DNA of 64,000 bases, taken from the NCBI GenBank assembly GCA_947462335.1, contig OX381704.1, positions 121,888,065 through 121,952,064 on the forward strand. The letters are read 5' to 3'. The notes beneath the pieces were generated by a model, which saw nothing but the letters and a program-made list of their open reading frames with translations, was not told the origin of the DNA and ran no database searches. Shown here piece by piece: positions 10,181-20,698 of the stretch. The translations under genes and the position numbers were made by a program. Each line of letters opens with the position of its first letter. Positions within the stretch are counted from its first letter, which is position 1. This stretch comes from Harmothoe impar. Lineage: Eukaryota > Annelida > Polychaeta > Phyllodocida > Polynoidae.

Positions 10181-10578
10181 AGGGGTAGACACTAACATTT
10201 GAGACCATGGGCCACCCGGGCCAGTAGCCCCAGAAAGTTGTGGGCCCGGAGATAAATCTGTGGGCCCGGGAATTTCAAGATCCAGCTCATTGTAGCGTTG
10301 AAGGGGGGGCGGGGGGGGGGGCGGGGGGCAGCTATCAAGGGTCAGCCGATATTGCACAACGTATTTGGCGTGACCATGATTTTTCCTTTCCAACGATATA
10401 TTACATGCCTGTACTTAATCAATAGGGATTGAGTCAAGGTACATATTCACTTGAAAATAGGGATGTGTTTAGGTACGGGCCACCCGGGCCCGTAGCAATG
10501 TAAATATTAAGAAAACTACGGGCCCGGAGCCAAAACTACGGGCCATTGGCTCCCGGGCCAGCGTTAGTGTCTACCCCT
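10181..10578. mobile_element. Fold-back element, AGGGGTAGACACTAAC termini
   Basis: AGGGGTAGACACTAAC at 10181-10196 is mirrored by GTTAGTGTCTACCCCT at 10563-10578. Inner parts are also palindromic and rich in GGGCCCGGG/CCACCCGGGCC. There is a long G run at about 10302-10327. The element is about 400 bases with no coding content. Confidence 0.7.
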
Positions 10579-10869
10579 GTAAACCAGACTTCACACCCTA
10601 TAGACCCCATCCTCCAGTGTTTCCCCTCCTGTAGGTGTTAAAATTACCACTAATAAAGATACTAATGTCCTCACAGTCAGGGGGCTCGCCACTAGATGCC
10701 AGATTGAGTATAGTCCTGAGTATCCCACAGCAGCATACCTCTATATAGAGGGCGGTCCCTATAGGACTCACACTTGGGACGTCGCGTTTTGATTTTAACC
10801 CTGCATTGTTCCTCAGGGCATGGACAGGAATCTCAACATTATATGGGTCAGTCACAAGTTTATATATAA

Positions 10870-11148
10870 GGCCAAAAAAAAAGGTTTGTTTCAGGACACC
10901 CGACCGACCCTATCAAAACAGGGCCGACCCTACATTTTCTTTATGCAATTTTGAAGAAATTTTCATATTTTTACACTTTTTTGGGGTCAATTTTAGCTAT
11001 ACAAAAGTTTTGAAAAAACTTCCCATTTTTACACTTTTTTGGGTCAATTTTAAGGTATGTAAAACAAAAATAAAGCAAAAAAAGAAAACTACCGACCCTA
11101 GAGTTTCCTCCCATGTTACCTGAAACAAACCTTTTTTTTTATTTGGCC
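10870..11148. mobile_element. Family A fold-back element, copy 3 (complete)
   Basis: The ends are GGCC plus an A run and a T run plus GGCC. Left inner GGTTTGTTTCAGGACACCCG and right inner CATGTTACCTGAAACAAACC form the inverted arms. The interior contains CGACCCTA and TTTTTGGGGTCAATTTT segments shared with the copies at 2660 and 59012. It looks intact and non-coding. Confidence 0.75.
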
Positions 11149-11149
11149 T

Positions 11150-13010
11150 AAGCACCAAGAGATGTCTCCTGCAACAATATTTTAGTTTCTCTAGATCGCA
11201 TAGCCCATGTAGATCCCATCGCACATGCCAGTGCTTATGTCTCTAGGGTCATTTATTGACATGCACAAACGTAGGCAGTTATTTTGAACAGTTTGAATAC
11301 GTCTGCCGGCTGAGACAGGACCACTATCAATTATGAAATCACCATAACCCATTATAGGTAGGATCATCTGTTTGTAGATTAACAGTGCTAGATGATCATC
11401 AGTATACTTTTTAATCTTACATAAATGATCATAACATGAGAAGGCTATACTCTTTACTTCAATAAATTGTTTTCCAAAGGATAGATAATTGTCGATGATA
11501 ACACCAAGATAGTTAAACTGGACTACATTTTCAGGCTACAGCCATTAATACTTAGGATACAATTATCCAAGTCTAGAACTGCACAAGTTGAGTGACACCA
11601 CAATACTTGTGTCTTGGCTTTGTTCACAGTTAGCTTATTATTATTACACCATCTAACAATAATCTGTAGCAAAGTTTTCACCATGTTGACATCCTTGCCA
11701 CTTACAACTACTGCCAGATCGTCAGCGTATAGATAGAAATCAGAATTTTTATTTATCGACACAATATCATTTATGTAGATAACAAAAAGCAAGGGCCCCA
11801 GGACGGAGCCTTGAGGCACTCCACGAGTGACAGTTTCTTTCACTCAAAATATGCCCATTAGCCCTGGTCGTTTGTAGTCTCCCAGTCAAATAATCCCTTA
11901 CCTAATTCATGCAACTTTCTGAAAAACCCAATTTTGTCATTTTAATTAACAGAATACTATGGTTTACGGTATCAAATGCCTTTTCTAAGTCCAATAAGAC
12001 TATTGCAGAATATTCCCCTCTATTTCTAGCTTCATAAAGATGTTGGTTTAGTTTATAGTTAAGCAGGTGGGCCATCAGCTGCTGATGTACACATTTTTCA
12101 ATCAACTTAGGTAGGGATACAATACAACTACTGTAAATGCCCGCGTATAACCTGCATCTCGCGTATAACCCGCACCCCCAAATTAGGAGAATCCTATAAC
12201 CCGTTTCTGGATCTGAAAAATTGTATTTTAGTACTGTTCTATAATAATAAAAACCCTCGTAAAACCCGCACCCACATTTGGTATCAATTGAAAGCTGTGT
12301 TTGGTTCGAACACAACCTGCGGGTAGTACGCGGGAATTTACGGTAGTTTTAAGCATTGTGGGGAATGGCGTGCCCGACACGGAGGCATTCATCACTCTGG
12401 TTCATATCATGGGTGCATGTACTAGTGTATCCTTGATGACTCTGGGTTGTATATCACTGATACCTGAGCTAGTTTTAATGCTTGGTTTAATAGGGGTACA
12501 ATCATTTAGATTAACATTGAAATTCACCAATGAATAGGGCAGCCAGATTTTCAGCAATTGTCATGTAATATTCGCTAACAAAATCAGCTCTTTTTTCAAA
12601 ATCAATCTCAGCACGCAGGTTTTCTTTTACGCACATGTTATTATTGGTAGCACCACCCTTCAAATGATATTTATTACTTTCCAAAATTTGCGGGGGTCAT
12701 CCTTGAACTTGTTCAAGTTTGCTGCAATGGTCAGGCGCTTTTTTTAAACGAGTCTAGCTTTAATTTGGGTTTCTAAGCTTTTTGATCTTTGTAGAAAAAC
12801 ATTTCGACTCCCCACACCACATGTCTGCAGTTTTTAATATTTAACTTTTTTCCCCTGATTAAAATCAGGATTTCATGGTCAAAGAAAGGGTCATGCTCTC
12901 GGATTTTGAATTCCTTGACAGAGTGATATTGATCTAGGTACACTTTTAGTTTACCCAGCAGGCATTCTAGGTTGACAGGCAAATTATTAGCATCCAACAG
13001 TATTTAACAA
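11150..13010 (-). pseudogene. Degenerate non-LTR retrotransposon (LINE) reverse-transcriptase relic
   Basis: On the minus strand a broken RT-type open reading frame can be followed. At about 12997-12600 lies the linker region with DPRKFWKVIN. At about 12060-11910 is the finger/palm part with VLLDLEKAFDTVNHSILL. At 11843-11523 is GVPQGSVLGPLLFVIYINDI followed by the catalytic YADD. At 11520-11220 is a C-terminal thumb-like part with FNYLGVIID and RIQTVQNNCLRLCM. Frameshifts, stops and a MITE at 12131-12343 break it. The motif order fits the CR1/Jockey-like LINE group, but I cannot place it more precisely. It lies antisense within the rolling-stone intron and is almost certainly dead. Confidence 0.8.
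12131..12343. mobile_element. TA-flanked MITE inserted in the LINE relic
   Basis: The left terminus CTGTAAATGCCCGCGTATAA and right terminus TACGCGGGAATTTACGG are inverted, with TA at 12129-12130 and 12344-12345. The interior repeats CGTATAACCCGCACCC. It belongs to the same broad group of GCGTATAA-rich elements as the one at 40077-40201 and the outer element at 8690. It splits the LINE between the linker and the RT core, so it arrived after the LINE. Confidence 0.75.
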
Positions 13011-13342
13011 GGCATTTAGCTATTTAACAAGCAGTGTCCAGAAGTAAAATTTGTTAGTGGGTCTGCTGATCGACAGGCAATGTAATTAACTTTGATCCTT
13101 CATAGTGTCACTAATAATTGGAGTATAGACAAAATTATTTCAGATTGGGGTTCCTTATAAGGAAAAATTCTGTTAAGAAAGTCCTCATGCTTATCTTGTT
13201 TAAAAGGGCTAATTTGTCGAGAAGAAAGTTTGAAATCGTAAAAATGTGAAATTTGCACACTACTACTTTGAAATCTCCACATTTGTTTACAACGTGTGAT
13301 TCATGAAAATATAACAGCTGACATTTATTTCCCGTTTTACAG

Positions 13343-13821
13343 AGGTGTTCCTGACGACAGCGAGTAAGATCAAGCACTCGGTGAACTCGGTGATCGTGTT
13401 GCTGAACCTGCTTCTGGACGGAGTACCGGTCCGGCTGCTGCACCTCCTCTACCCAGTCCTCTCAGGGGTCCTCTACGTCCTCTTTACGGTCCTCTACTAC
13501 CTCCTGGGCGGCCGGGGCCCCGGCTGGTCGGCGGCTATCTACCCGGTACTCGGCTGGCAGTCCCCGGGGGAGGCACTGGTCACTATAGGGCTGGAGATGC
13601 TGCTGACTGTGTTGATGCACTCTGTGATATACGCCGTGTACCGGCTGCGACTGCTGATGCAGGCCGCCTGCGGGGCCGGCAGCTGCGGGGGCTGTGGTAG
13701 CGGAGGGTACTGCGCACTCAGTTCTGAGGAACAGGCTAACGAGCGCAGGGAGCTTATAGAGACTGACGTACCCGTCAGCTCTACCCAGGACTACGCATCC
13801 ATGGACACTGAACTCAGATAG
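13343..13821 (+). CDS. Rolling-stone-like membrane protein, last exon with stop
   Basis: The exon follows TTTTACAG and joins the previous one in phase to read SKE-KVFLTTASKIKHSVNSV. It encodes 159 residues ending STQDYASMDTELR and TAG at 13819-13821. The stretch KHSVNSVIVLLNLLLDGVPV, then RLLHLLYPVLSGVLYVLFTV and later IYPVLGW, is what I recognise as the rolling-stone family core. It holds two or three further membrane segments (one at EMLLTVLMHSVIYAVYRL). The tail is cysteine/glycine-rich (CGAGSCGGCGSGGYC) followed by an acidic cytosolic-type end. The three exons together give 289 residues, close to a full family member lacking only its N-terminus. It is a likely plasma-membrane protein whose exact function is unknown here. 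Confidence 0.9.
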
Positions 13822-14835
13822 GGGTACAAGTGGTCTAGGTAAGGTATCGGGATGTGGGTACTAGAAGTCTAGGTAAGGTATAGTTTAGGTACTGACAGCT
13901 GAGATAATTTGAGACTGACGCACCAGTGAGCTCTATCCAGATTAGGCCTCCATAGATCTATACTGAACTCAGATAGGGATACAGGAATAATTTGGTTTTC
14001 TCCGTATGGCCAGCCTCACTAGTTCTGAGCTCACAATCTCTCATGAGAATTAGGCAGTGGCCAAGCACCCATACACCATAGCTTGCTGGGAACAGGCTAC
14101 ATTGGGAGAGCAGAACCAAGGTCTCACAAGATTGCTGATGTGTGTGTAAGATTTTAAAGCCCCCGGGGCATTCGAGGCCGCGTGGCGGCTGTTGGGTCGC
14201 AGGGTAACCTGCCCCGGGGACAAGATCTTTGACCCAGACAAATGCCGGAGATCCTGGGACCATATGGGGTCTGTCCTTGTAGCATCTGGAAGTACCACGA
14301 TGATCCACTGGTGAGTCTATGGAGCGTCCACCGTCGTTACTTAATTGAACTTCCAACCCCCGAATATGGATGCCGCCAAGGACTATCCGCAAGGAGAAGC
14401 AAAGACTAGTGTGAAATGTCTGTGAGGTTTTGCTTATCTTCAGGTTGTACCTACCTGAAACCATCTGAGGTGAGACTCAGGGCAGCATAGGGAGGTTCCT
14501 GCAAGAAAAGTTCCTGCAGCGGTGGTGTACATAGTCTATAGCGGTGATTCCACTGCTGTCAAATCGATGATCTGTCATCGATCCATCAAGAAAAAGAGAC
14601 TTCAATGGCGGGACAGATTAGCAAGGGATCAGTGATGAATTTGCAATTTGAGGGTAATGGAAACAATGCTTAATATAGTACATCATCACATGCAGCATGT
14701 CAGAGGTTCAAACCCAGTTATCTGTATACAGTCAAGGCCACAGGATAGGCTTTACAAATATTCTAGCATCATGCCCAGGACCAGGCAATACAGACAAGAA
14801 GACCTTATATGGGCCAGTAAAAATGTTGGCATGTG
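13822..14835 (+). other. 3' flank of the rolling-stone gene with a copy of its coding end
   Basis: At about 13910-13982 the sequence GAGACTGACGCACCAGTGAG and onward to TACTGAACTCAGATAGGG repeats the last about 65 coding bases and stop at 13761-13826, with several differences. GGTACAAGTGG/GGTACTAGAAG-like spacers suggest a roughly 150-base tandem duplication. No AATAAA signal is seen within 800 bases of the stop, so the 3' end of the transcript is unclear. Nothing else is recognised in 13985-14835. Confidence 0.7.
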
Positions 14836-14927
14836 AAAAAGGGGCATTCTCACCACTCACACAGCATAGCAAACTAGAATAGTACTAGAATTGTGAGTGG
14901 GAAACGCTCGGTGAGAATGCAACTTTA
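14836..14927. mobile_element. TTAA-type fold-back MITE, GCATTCTCACC family, copy 1
   Basis: GGCATTCTCACCACTCAC at the left and CGGTGAGAATGCAACTTTAA at the right form imperfect inverted ends, with TTAA at 14924-14927. The interior ACTAGAATAGTACTAGAATT is shared in inverse order with the copy at 16480. The size of about 90 bases and the TTAA flank suggest a piggyBac-mobilised MITE. Confidence 0.65.
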
Positions 14928-15099
14928 ACCCTAGGCACTGGGTCAGGCCTTACTAGTTGGCCTGCTATTATTTATATGTTGAACTACTTGATATACCTCA
15001 GACAAGTGTTGACCGTCTCATACGAGTGAGTGCAGTGCAGGCTGTTACAAAAGTGATCTGTGTAAATATCAACTTGGGAAATGTCTTCCTTTTAAAATG

Positions 15100-16297
15100 G
15101 TGCTGGTACACCGTGACAGGCTGTAACCGGGGGTTCTGTGGTGTGTTAAAACATGACTACAAGATGGCGCCGGCTACACCGTGACCGGACTACAAGATGG
15201 CACCGGGTACACCGTGACAGGCTGTAACCACAGAGTACCACGGCCTGTTACAACAGGACTACAAGATGGTGCTGGTACACCGTGACAGACTGTAACCGGG
15301 GGTTCTGTGTTAAAACAGGACTACAAGATGGCACCGGGTACACCGTGACAGGCTGTAACCACAGAGTACCACGGCCTGTTACAACAGGACTACAAGATGG
15401 TGCTGGTACACCGTGACAGACTGTAACCGGGGGTTCTGTGTTAAAACAGGACTACAAGATGGCGCCGGCTACACCGTGACAGACTGTAACCGGGGGTTCT
15501 GTGATGTGTTAAAACAGGACTACAAGATGGCGCCGGCTACACCGTGACAGACTGTAACCGGGGGTTCTGTGATGTGTTAAAACAGGACTACAAGATGGCG
15601 CCGGCTACACCGTGACAGACTGTAACCGGGGGTTCTGTGATGTGTTAAAACAGGACTACAAGATGGCGCCGGCTACACCGTGACAGACTGTAACCGGGGG
15701 TTCTGTGATGTGTTAAAACAGGACTACAAGATGGCGCCGGCTACACCGTGACAGACTGTAACCGGGGGTTCTGTGGTGTGTTAAAACAGGACTACAAGAT
15801 GGCGCCGGGTACACCGTGACAGGCTGTAACCGGGGGTTCTGTGGTGTGTAAAACAGGACTACAAGATGGTGCCGGGTACACCGTGACAGGCTGTAACCGG
15901 GGGTTCTGTGGTGTGTAAAACAGGACTACAAGATGGCGCCGGGTACACCGTGACAGGCTGTAACCGGGGGTTCTGTGGTGTGTTAAACAGGACTACAAGA
16001 TGGCGCCGGGTACACCGTGACAGGCTGTAACCGGGGGTTCTGTGGTGTGTTAAACAGGACTACAAGATGGTGCCAGGTACACCGTGACAGGCTGTAACCG
16101 GGGGTTCTGTGGTGTGTTAAACAGGACTACAAGATGGCGCCGGGTACACCGTGACAGGACTACAAGATGGCGCCGGGTACACCGTGACAGGACTACAAGA
16201 TGGCGCCGGGTACACCGTGACAGGCTGTAACCGGGGGTTCTTTGTTACAACAGGACTACAAGATGGCGCCGGGTACACCGTGACAGGACTACAAGAT
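15100..16297. repeat. Minisatellite, unit about 65-68 bp, around 18 copies
   Basis: The unit runs CAGGACTACAAGATGGCGCC, then GGGTACACCGTGACAGGCTG, then TAACCGGGGGTTCTGTGGTG and TGTTAAAA. Later copies are shortened (16157-16260). Neighbouring copies share variants (GGCTACACC then GGGTACACC), as expected from stepwise tandem duplication. It lies downstream of the rolling-stone gene and between two TTAA-type MITEs. It is non-coding. Confidence 0.9.
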
Positions 16298-16479
16298 ACA
16301 GCACAGTCAGAACTATCCAGAATGACTTTTGATACATGACTTTTGATTGGACCAGAGCTCAGTCAGATGCGACCGACCACAAAGTGCTTCCAGTGCCAGA
16401 TGTAACAGTCGTCAACCACAACCAGAATAGAAAGACAAAATAATTGTAGTTAATGACCATACCGGTGATGGCTTGTATA

Positions 16480-16576
16480 TTAAAGTGGCATTCTCACCGA
16501 GCGTTTCCAACTCACAATTCTAGTACTGTTCTAGTCTGCTATGTGGTGAGTGCGAGTGGTGAGAATGTCCCTTTAA
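16480..16576. mobile_element. TTAA-type fold-back MITE, GCATTCTCACC family, copy 2 (intact)
   Basis: TTAA at 16480-16483 and 16573-16576 flank inverted ends TTAAAGTGGCATTCTCACC and GGTGAGAATGTCCCTTTAA. The 97-base element is in opposite orientation to copy 1. A third, left-truncated copy ends at 47941. TTAA duplication is the hallmark of piggyBac-type transposition. It has no coding capacity. Confidence 0.75.
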
Positions 16577-18429
16577 CAATTCGTCAAACAGTAGACTGTG
16601 ACAGGTAATTCCCCTCTGGTACTTAGTGGTGGGAATCTGGTTGGATCTATATTTTTCATTACATATGACATACAATAAAATACAGAGCTGGTGGGTAATA
16701 TGGTATTTACAGCCTGCAGCATGTCTTTGTAACACACAGGTATCATACTAATTAAGTAAGGGTTACACGTGTATAGGTGTAAGATGTGTAGTAGTTAAAC
16801 CACTGCCAGACCTCTGTATGTAGGATATTGGCGACAGTTTAGGCTGATCACGAGTCGGTAGACAAGTGTGCTCAGCCGTGACTAAGCCAATATCCTTAGT
16901 ACAGGGGTCTGGCAGGTTTAACGGGCTTATGCCACACGCTGAATTGGTTGTTTTCTCACCATACGTCATATACAGTCAGGTCATTTCCTTTGTTCTCTCG
17001 TCCAAGTGTGGTACATAATGTGTAAAGGTAAGTTACACTACTATGGTCCCGCTGCTGTAGGTATAGTACTGGGGATGTAATCATGAGCTGATGAAGGGCT
17101 CCCACTACACTGCTGCCACCTGGTGTCAATCAGAGACACCTCACGTATTGTACAAGTTTGTGGCCGTGTGGTGGAAACAGGGCAATACCTACCCTATCAC
17201 GTGGTGTGTTACCCTACAGGGTTGATACACTGCTGACACATTAAAGCACATCAAAGCACGATGCATCCATTGTAGGGTGAATAGCTGGTAAGAACCATGA
17301 CAGCATTTGTCCCTGGAGCCCATATGTGTTTTTACTTTGGCAAGCTGATTTCCCCATATCTGGATTATGGTATTTTTTGTCCAATGCTAAAAGTGGGAGC
17401 CCAGATGGGCCAGCCCAGGGAAACTTGTTTTTGTAAATACATTGTAAATATTCCAAAACATGCTAACATCTGATTTTCCCCAGAAATCACCATATCTATA
17501 GTTTTTACCAAGGTGAAACAAATCTGGGCTCAAGCCGGGCACTTTGAATCTGGGCTCAGCCATTTGGGCCCCCACTTATGGCCCTGGACAAACAGACCAT
17601 AACCCAGATCAGCAAGTCAGCTTGGGAAGCATTGCATGCATCGTCCGATTTAAGCAACTTCAATTCTCTTCAAGTTGCTTTATTCTGATACTACCACTGT
17701 AGCTATCACGTGGTGTCAATGAAGCTATGTGATTAAAGTACCAGCCAAAAATGATTTTCTCATATCAATAGAATAAGAAAATAAATAAACTGGTCTGGCG
17801 CACAAATGCCTAGTTTTGAGAAAAAAAGACTTCTCAACATTTTCTTAAAACTAGTCGTTTGTCCGCCAGACAAGTTTATTTATCTCATTTCTCTAGAAAT
17901 GAGAATGTTGTTTTTGGTTGTTTTTCTGATTTGTGTATATATCTCATCCTCATTGTCCCATGATTCACTGTGATGTCTTCCACTGGCAGAGGGTTTTTAT
18001 CATTATTATAAATTATAAATCATTATGTTGTTATATTGTACTAACATGCCAACATGGTCAACCACTCACCATGGTCAAAGAAAAACATGGGAGACTGGAC
18101 AAGTAGGCCCCCTATGGATAATATTTATTCTGTCGCAAATTCTGTCACAAATAACAAATAACACTTGCAGCCCAATAAACTCTTAACTACCAAATACCTA
18201 GTTTGTTAACAAAGACCCTTTATTCCACATGATAATATATATATAGATCTACATGAATTTCAAAAATCAAAATAAGCTTCAGAAATATCCCTGTTGTTTA
18301 AATGTAATTGCTTCTGTAGCACAACAGAAGACCAAAGAATATTAGTTCAAGTTCAATGATTTTATTTGGCTTAAAATTCGCAACTACTAATAAAGGAAAT
18401 ATCCAAGCCATGCAGTTCTTATTTCATTA
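16577..18429. other. Intergenic sequence with three fold-back repeats
   Basis: No exon was recognised. About 16795-16921 has inverted arms GTTAAACCACTGCCAGACC and GGTCTGGCAGGTTTAAC, each with an internal TTAA. About 17310-17622 is a family B element. About 17735-17935 is a fold-back with AAATAAACTGGTCTGGCG and CGCCAGACAAGTTTATTT-like arms, related to 34415-34560. An AATAAA at 16673-16678 is the first strong polyadenylation signal on the plus strand after the rolling-stone stop, but it is 2.8 kb away. Confidence 0.55.
17310..17622. mobile_element. Family B fold-back element, copy 1
   Basis: It is recognised by CCCATATGTGTTTTTAC, GGCAAGCTGATTT, CCCATATCTGG, TTTTTTGTCC and GGGAGCCCAGATGGGCCAGC in that order, and by an inverted version of the same words towards the right end. 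Related copies are at about 22550-22874 and 54518-54830. It is non-coding. Confidence 0.65.
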
Positions 18430-18776
18430 GGGAGTGGTCATTTTTTAACACCCGGGGGGGGGAGGGGGAGGTTGGTGGATCTTTGCATAAGCGGGTCAAC
18501 ATTTTTCTGGTCCCCCCCCCCCCCCCACGGGAGGGGTCGAACATTTTTTGGTCCCCCCCCTCAGGCAAGTTGAAATTGAGCGCGGCCAACCGCTTTGAGC
18601 TTTAGTAATGTGCTGGCTTTTTCGCTGAAAAGGGGTGCAATTTTTTTGGTCCCCCCCTCAAGAGGGCTCCAAATTCTTTTGGTCCCCCCCCTTCAAGGGG
18701 TCAAAATTCTTTTGGTCCCTCCCCAAATCCACCAACCCCCCCCCCCCCTGTTATTAAAAAATGACCACTCCCTTAG
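18430..18776. mobile_element. Fold-back element, GGGAGTGGTCATTTTTTAA termini, copy 1
   Basis: GGGAGTGGTCATTTTTTAAC at the left is matched by TTAAAAAATGACCACTCCC at the right, with TTA on both outer flanks as a possible 3-base target duplication. The interior is extremely G- then C-rich, with repeats of TTTTGGTCCCCCCC. A second copy is at 20036-20190. There is no coding capacity. Confidence 0.75.
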
Positions 18777-18885
18777 TTCCCTTAGTACTCACTAGAGGAC
18801 ACTAGCATGCCCTGTTGGCACCATGCCCGTATGATTTCCATGATGGAAGGCTTAGTTCATTAGCCTGCCACTAGGTATGAGGTCA

Positions 18886-19108
18886 GCGGTATCGCCGCAA
18901 TACGCTGTTGGCCATCGGACCTGGCGGCTCCAATTATATATACTATATAGCAGGTTATGATCAAGATTATATTCATCAAGATCCATTATAACCACAATAA
19001 ACAATGCATTATAGATGTATGGCTAAGGACAGTATCTTTAGGGTTGTTGTTATTGTAGTTATAATGGATCCGCCAGATCAGATGGCCAGTAGCCTCTTGC
19101 GGTATCGC
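18886..19108. mobile_element. Family D fold-back element, copy 1
   Basis: The ends share TTGGCCATCGGACCTGGCGG and its inverse near GATGGCCAGTAGCCTCTTGC. The interior carries CTATATAGCAGGTTATGATC, ATGGCTAAGGACAGTATC and TTGTAGTTATAATGGATC. The same order occurs at 60588-60866, where an inner inverted pair (AAGATTGCATCCTTCAAGAT) is clearer. It is a non-autonomous element. Confidence 0.7.
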
Positions 19109-19134
19109 CCAGATTTACACACTGACATAAGGCA

Positions 19135-19240
19135 GTGATGCAGCATTGGCGAGTTACTCACTACGCAGCATTGGCGAGTTACTCACTATGCAACATTGGC
19201 GAGTTACTCACTACGCAGCATTAGCGAGTTACTCACTACA
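19135..19240. repeat. Short tandem repeat of GCAGCATTGGCGAGTTACTC
   Basis: Four copies of a 27-28 base unit ending in ACTACGCAGC-type junctions. The core GGCGAGTTACTC is also the centre of the palindromic family E elements at 55 and 63 kb, so this short array may have arisen from one. Confidence 0.7.
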
Positions 19241-20510
19241 TTCTAGTTGCACAATAAAAGCTCATCTTTCTCATGAATTCTCATAAAGAGGCGGTAAGAC
19301 ACATGATTTGCTGAAGATTTATTTACTAAATGACAATAGCTATTAGAGTTCCGTGCACTGTCAATTGATGATTGCATCATTCTCTCTATATGAAAATACA
19401 TATATATCATACAATAGTTCCCTTGTAGGGAATATCTCATCTCTCATTATTATTACATGTTGACAATGCTGGAGTTTTCTGTTGTTGTTGTTCTCTTGTT
19501 TCTTCTATGTCGGTTACTCCTTCAGTTCCGGGCACTGATTTCCCGGTCTGCAAATTATTACAAGGTACTTGTAAAATGTAATTATGGGTATTGGTAAAAA
19601 TTAAGAGACAATTAGGAAATTGGGAATATCCATGAATGAATGGATTTGAGTCTAACCGTGACGACTGTTTCACACAATACAAACTATCTAGTAGGAGTTT
19701 TAACTTCTGGTAAATTCTGATATGGCAAAATCTCAGACATATGAATTGCACCCACATCTTTGGACATTAATACCCTTTTAAAACAATTACAAAATGTGTT
19801 TGACTCGTAACTACATATTATTCCACTATTCTAGTACAACATTAGATTTCTAGATACACAAAATAGAGCTTATTTTGTAGACAAATAGGCATTAAGGTTG
19901 CCATTCGACACAGTCAATATTTAGTGCATTCACTATGAACCGTTGTAGCACTGGCCTCTATAGCAGTACCTGCCTCCACACTGACCTCCCTTATAACATA
20001 CCCCCACAGGTGGCTCAGGTAGCAAACAGGGCAATGAGGGAGTGGTCATTTTTATACAACAGGGGGGATTTTCACATGCTGGAGGGGTCTAAATGTTTTC
20101 AGTCCCCCCCCCCAGCCCGATCAGGTTAAAATTGAACGCGGTCGACCCCTCAAACCCCTCATTTTGTTAAAAAATGACCACTCACTTAGGATGACCCGTG
20201 GTTCTGACCAATGCAACACTACGGCGACACTGGCACAAAATGCAGGCCCAGAACAAGGGATTTTTCAGAGCACTGTGTTTTGCACCTGCCAGTGCAGATT
20301 TAGTAGAATCTGGTTAAGAGAGTTTCTTATAAAGGATAAGCTTTTAAATGCGAAGACACAAAAGGCCTTTACATCCCAGCCTTAGGTTGTACCTGGTGTT
20401 GGCTACAAGATGGCAACTGCCACCCACACCACTGCCGCCTGGTGTCAATATCTGTAGTCCTGACGACTCCGGCTTTACGGCGCTATAAACAAGACTGTAC
20501 AGCAAAGATG
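19241..20510. other. Intergenic stretch with one fold-back copy
   Basis: The only element recognised is the second copy of the GGGAGTGGTCATTTTT fold-back at about 20036-20190, with C-run interior and ends ATGACCACTCACTTAGG. Minus-strand open frames at 19243-19757 have no domain signs and poor composition for coding. No gene is supported. Confidence 0.5.
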
Positions 20511-20698
20511 CTATCCGTAATTTAGATAAATTGATGTGGGGGCGAACATCTACTGTGACAGTTACAATGAAAACTTTTTTTGGCCTTTCATAGTAATATG
20601 GCATAGGGAAGAATACAATCATGGTTTTGACCTATTTCCATAGTAACTGTCACAGTAAATAATCGCCCTTCACATCCATTTAGCCAGATTACGGATAG
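20511..20698. mobile_element. Fold-back element, CTATCCGTAAT termini
   Basis: CTATCCGTAAT at the left and ATTACGGATAG at the right are exact inverted ends. The homology continues imperfectly for about 54 bases, through ATTGATGTGGGGGCGA to ACTGTGACAGTTAC and its inverse. The loop is short. It is a 188-base MITE-like element. Confidence 0.75.

Larger units (their letters stand above)
7171..13342 (+). other. 6.2-kb rolling-stone intron filled with transposable elements
   Basis: It is bounded by GTAAGT at 7171 and TTTTACAG at 13342. It contains a fold-back at about 7387-7628, family A copies at 8416 and 10870, a nested TA-flanked pair at 8690-10022, a fold-back at 10181-10578 and an antisense LINE relic at about 11150-13010. 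The remaining stretches (7171-7386, 7629-8415, 13010-13342) show no coding signal I can recognise. Confidence 0.75.

Noticed and set aside
12301..12537. 78-codon plus-strand frame
   Set aside because: It is antisense to the LINE relic and starts inside the MITE; no independent support.
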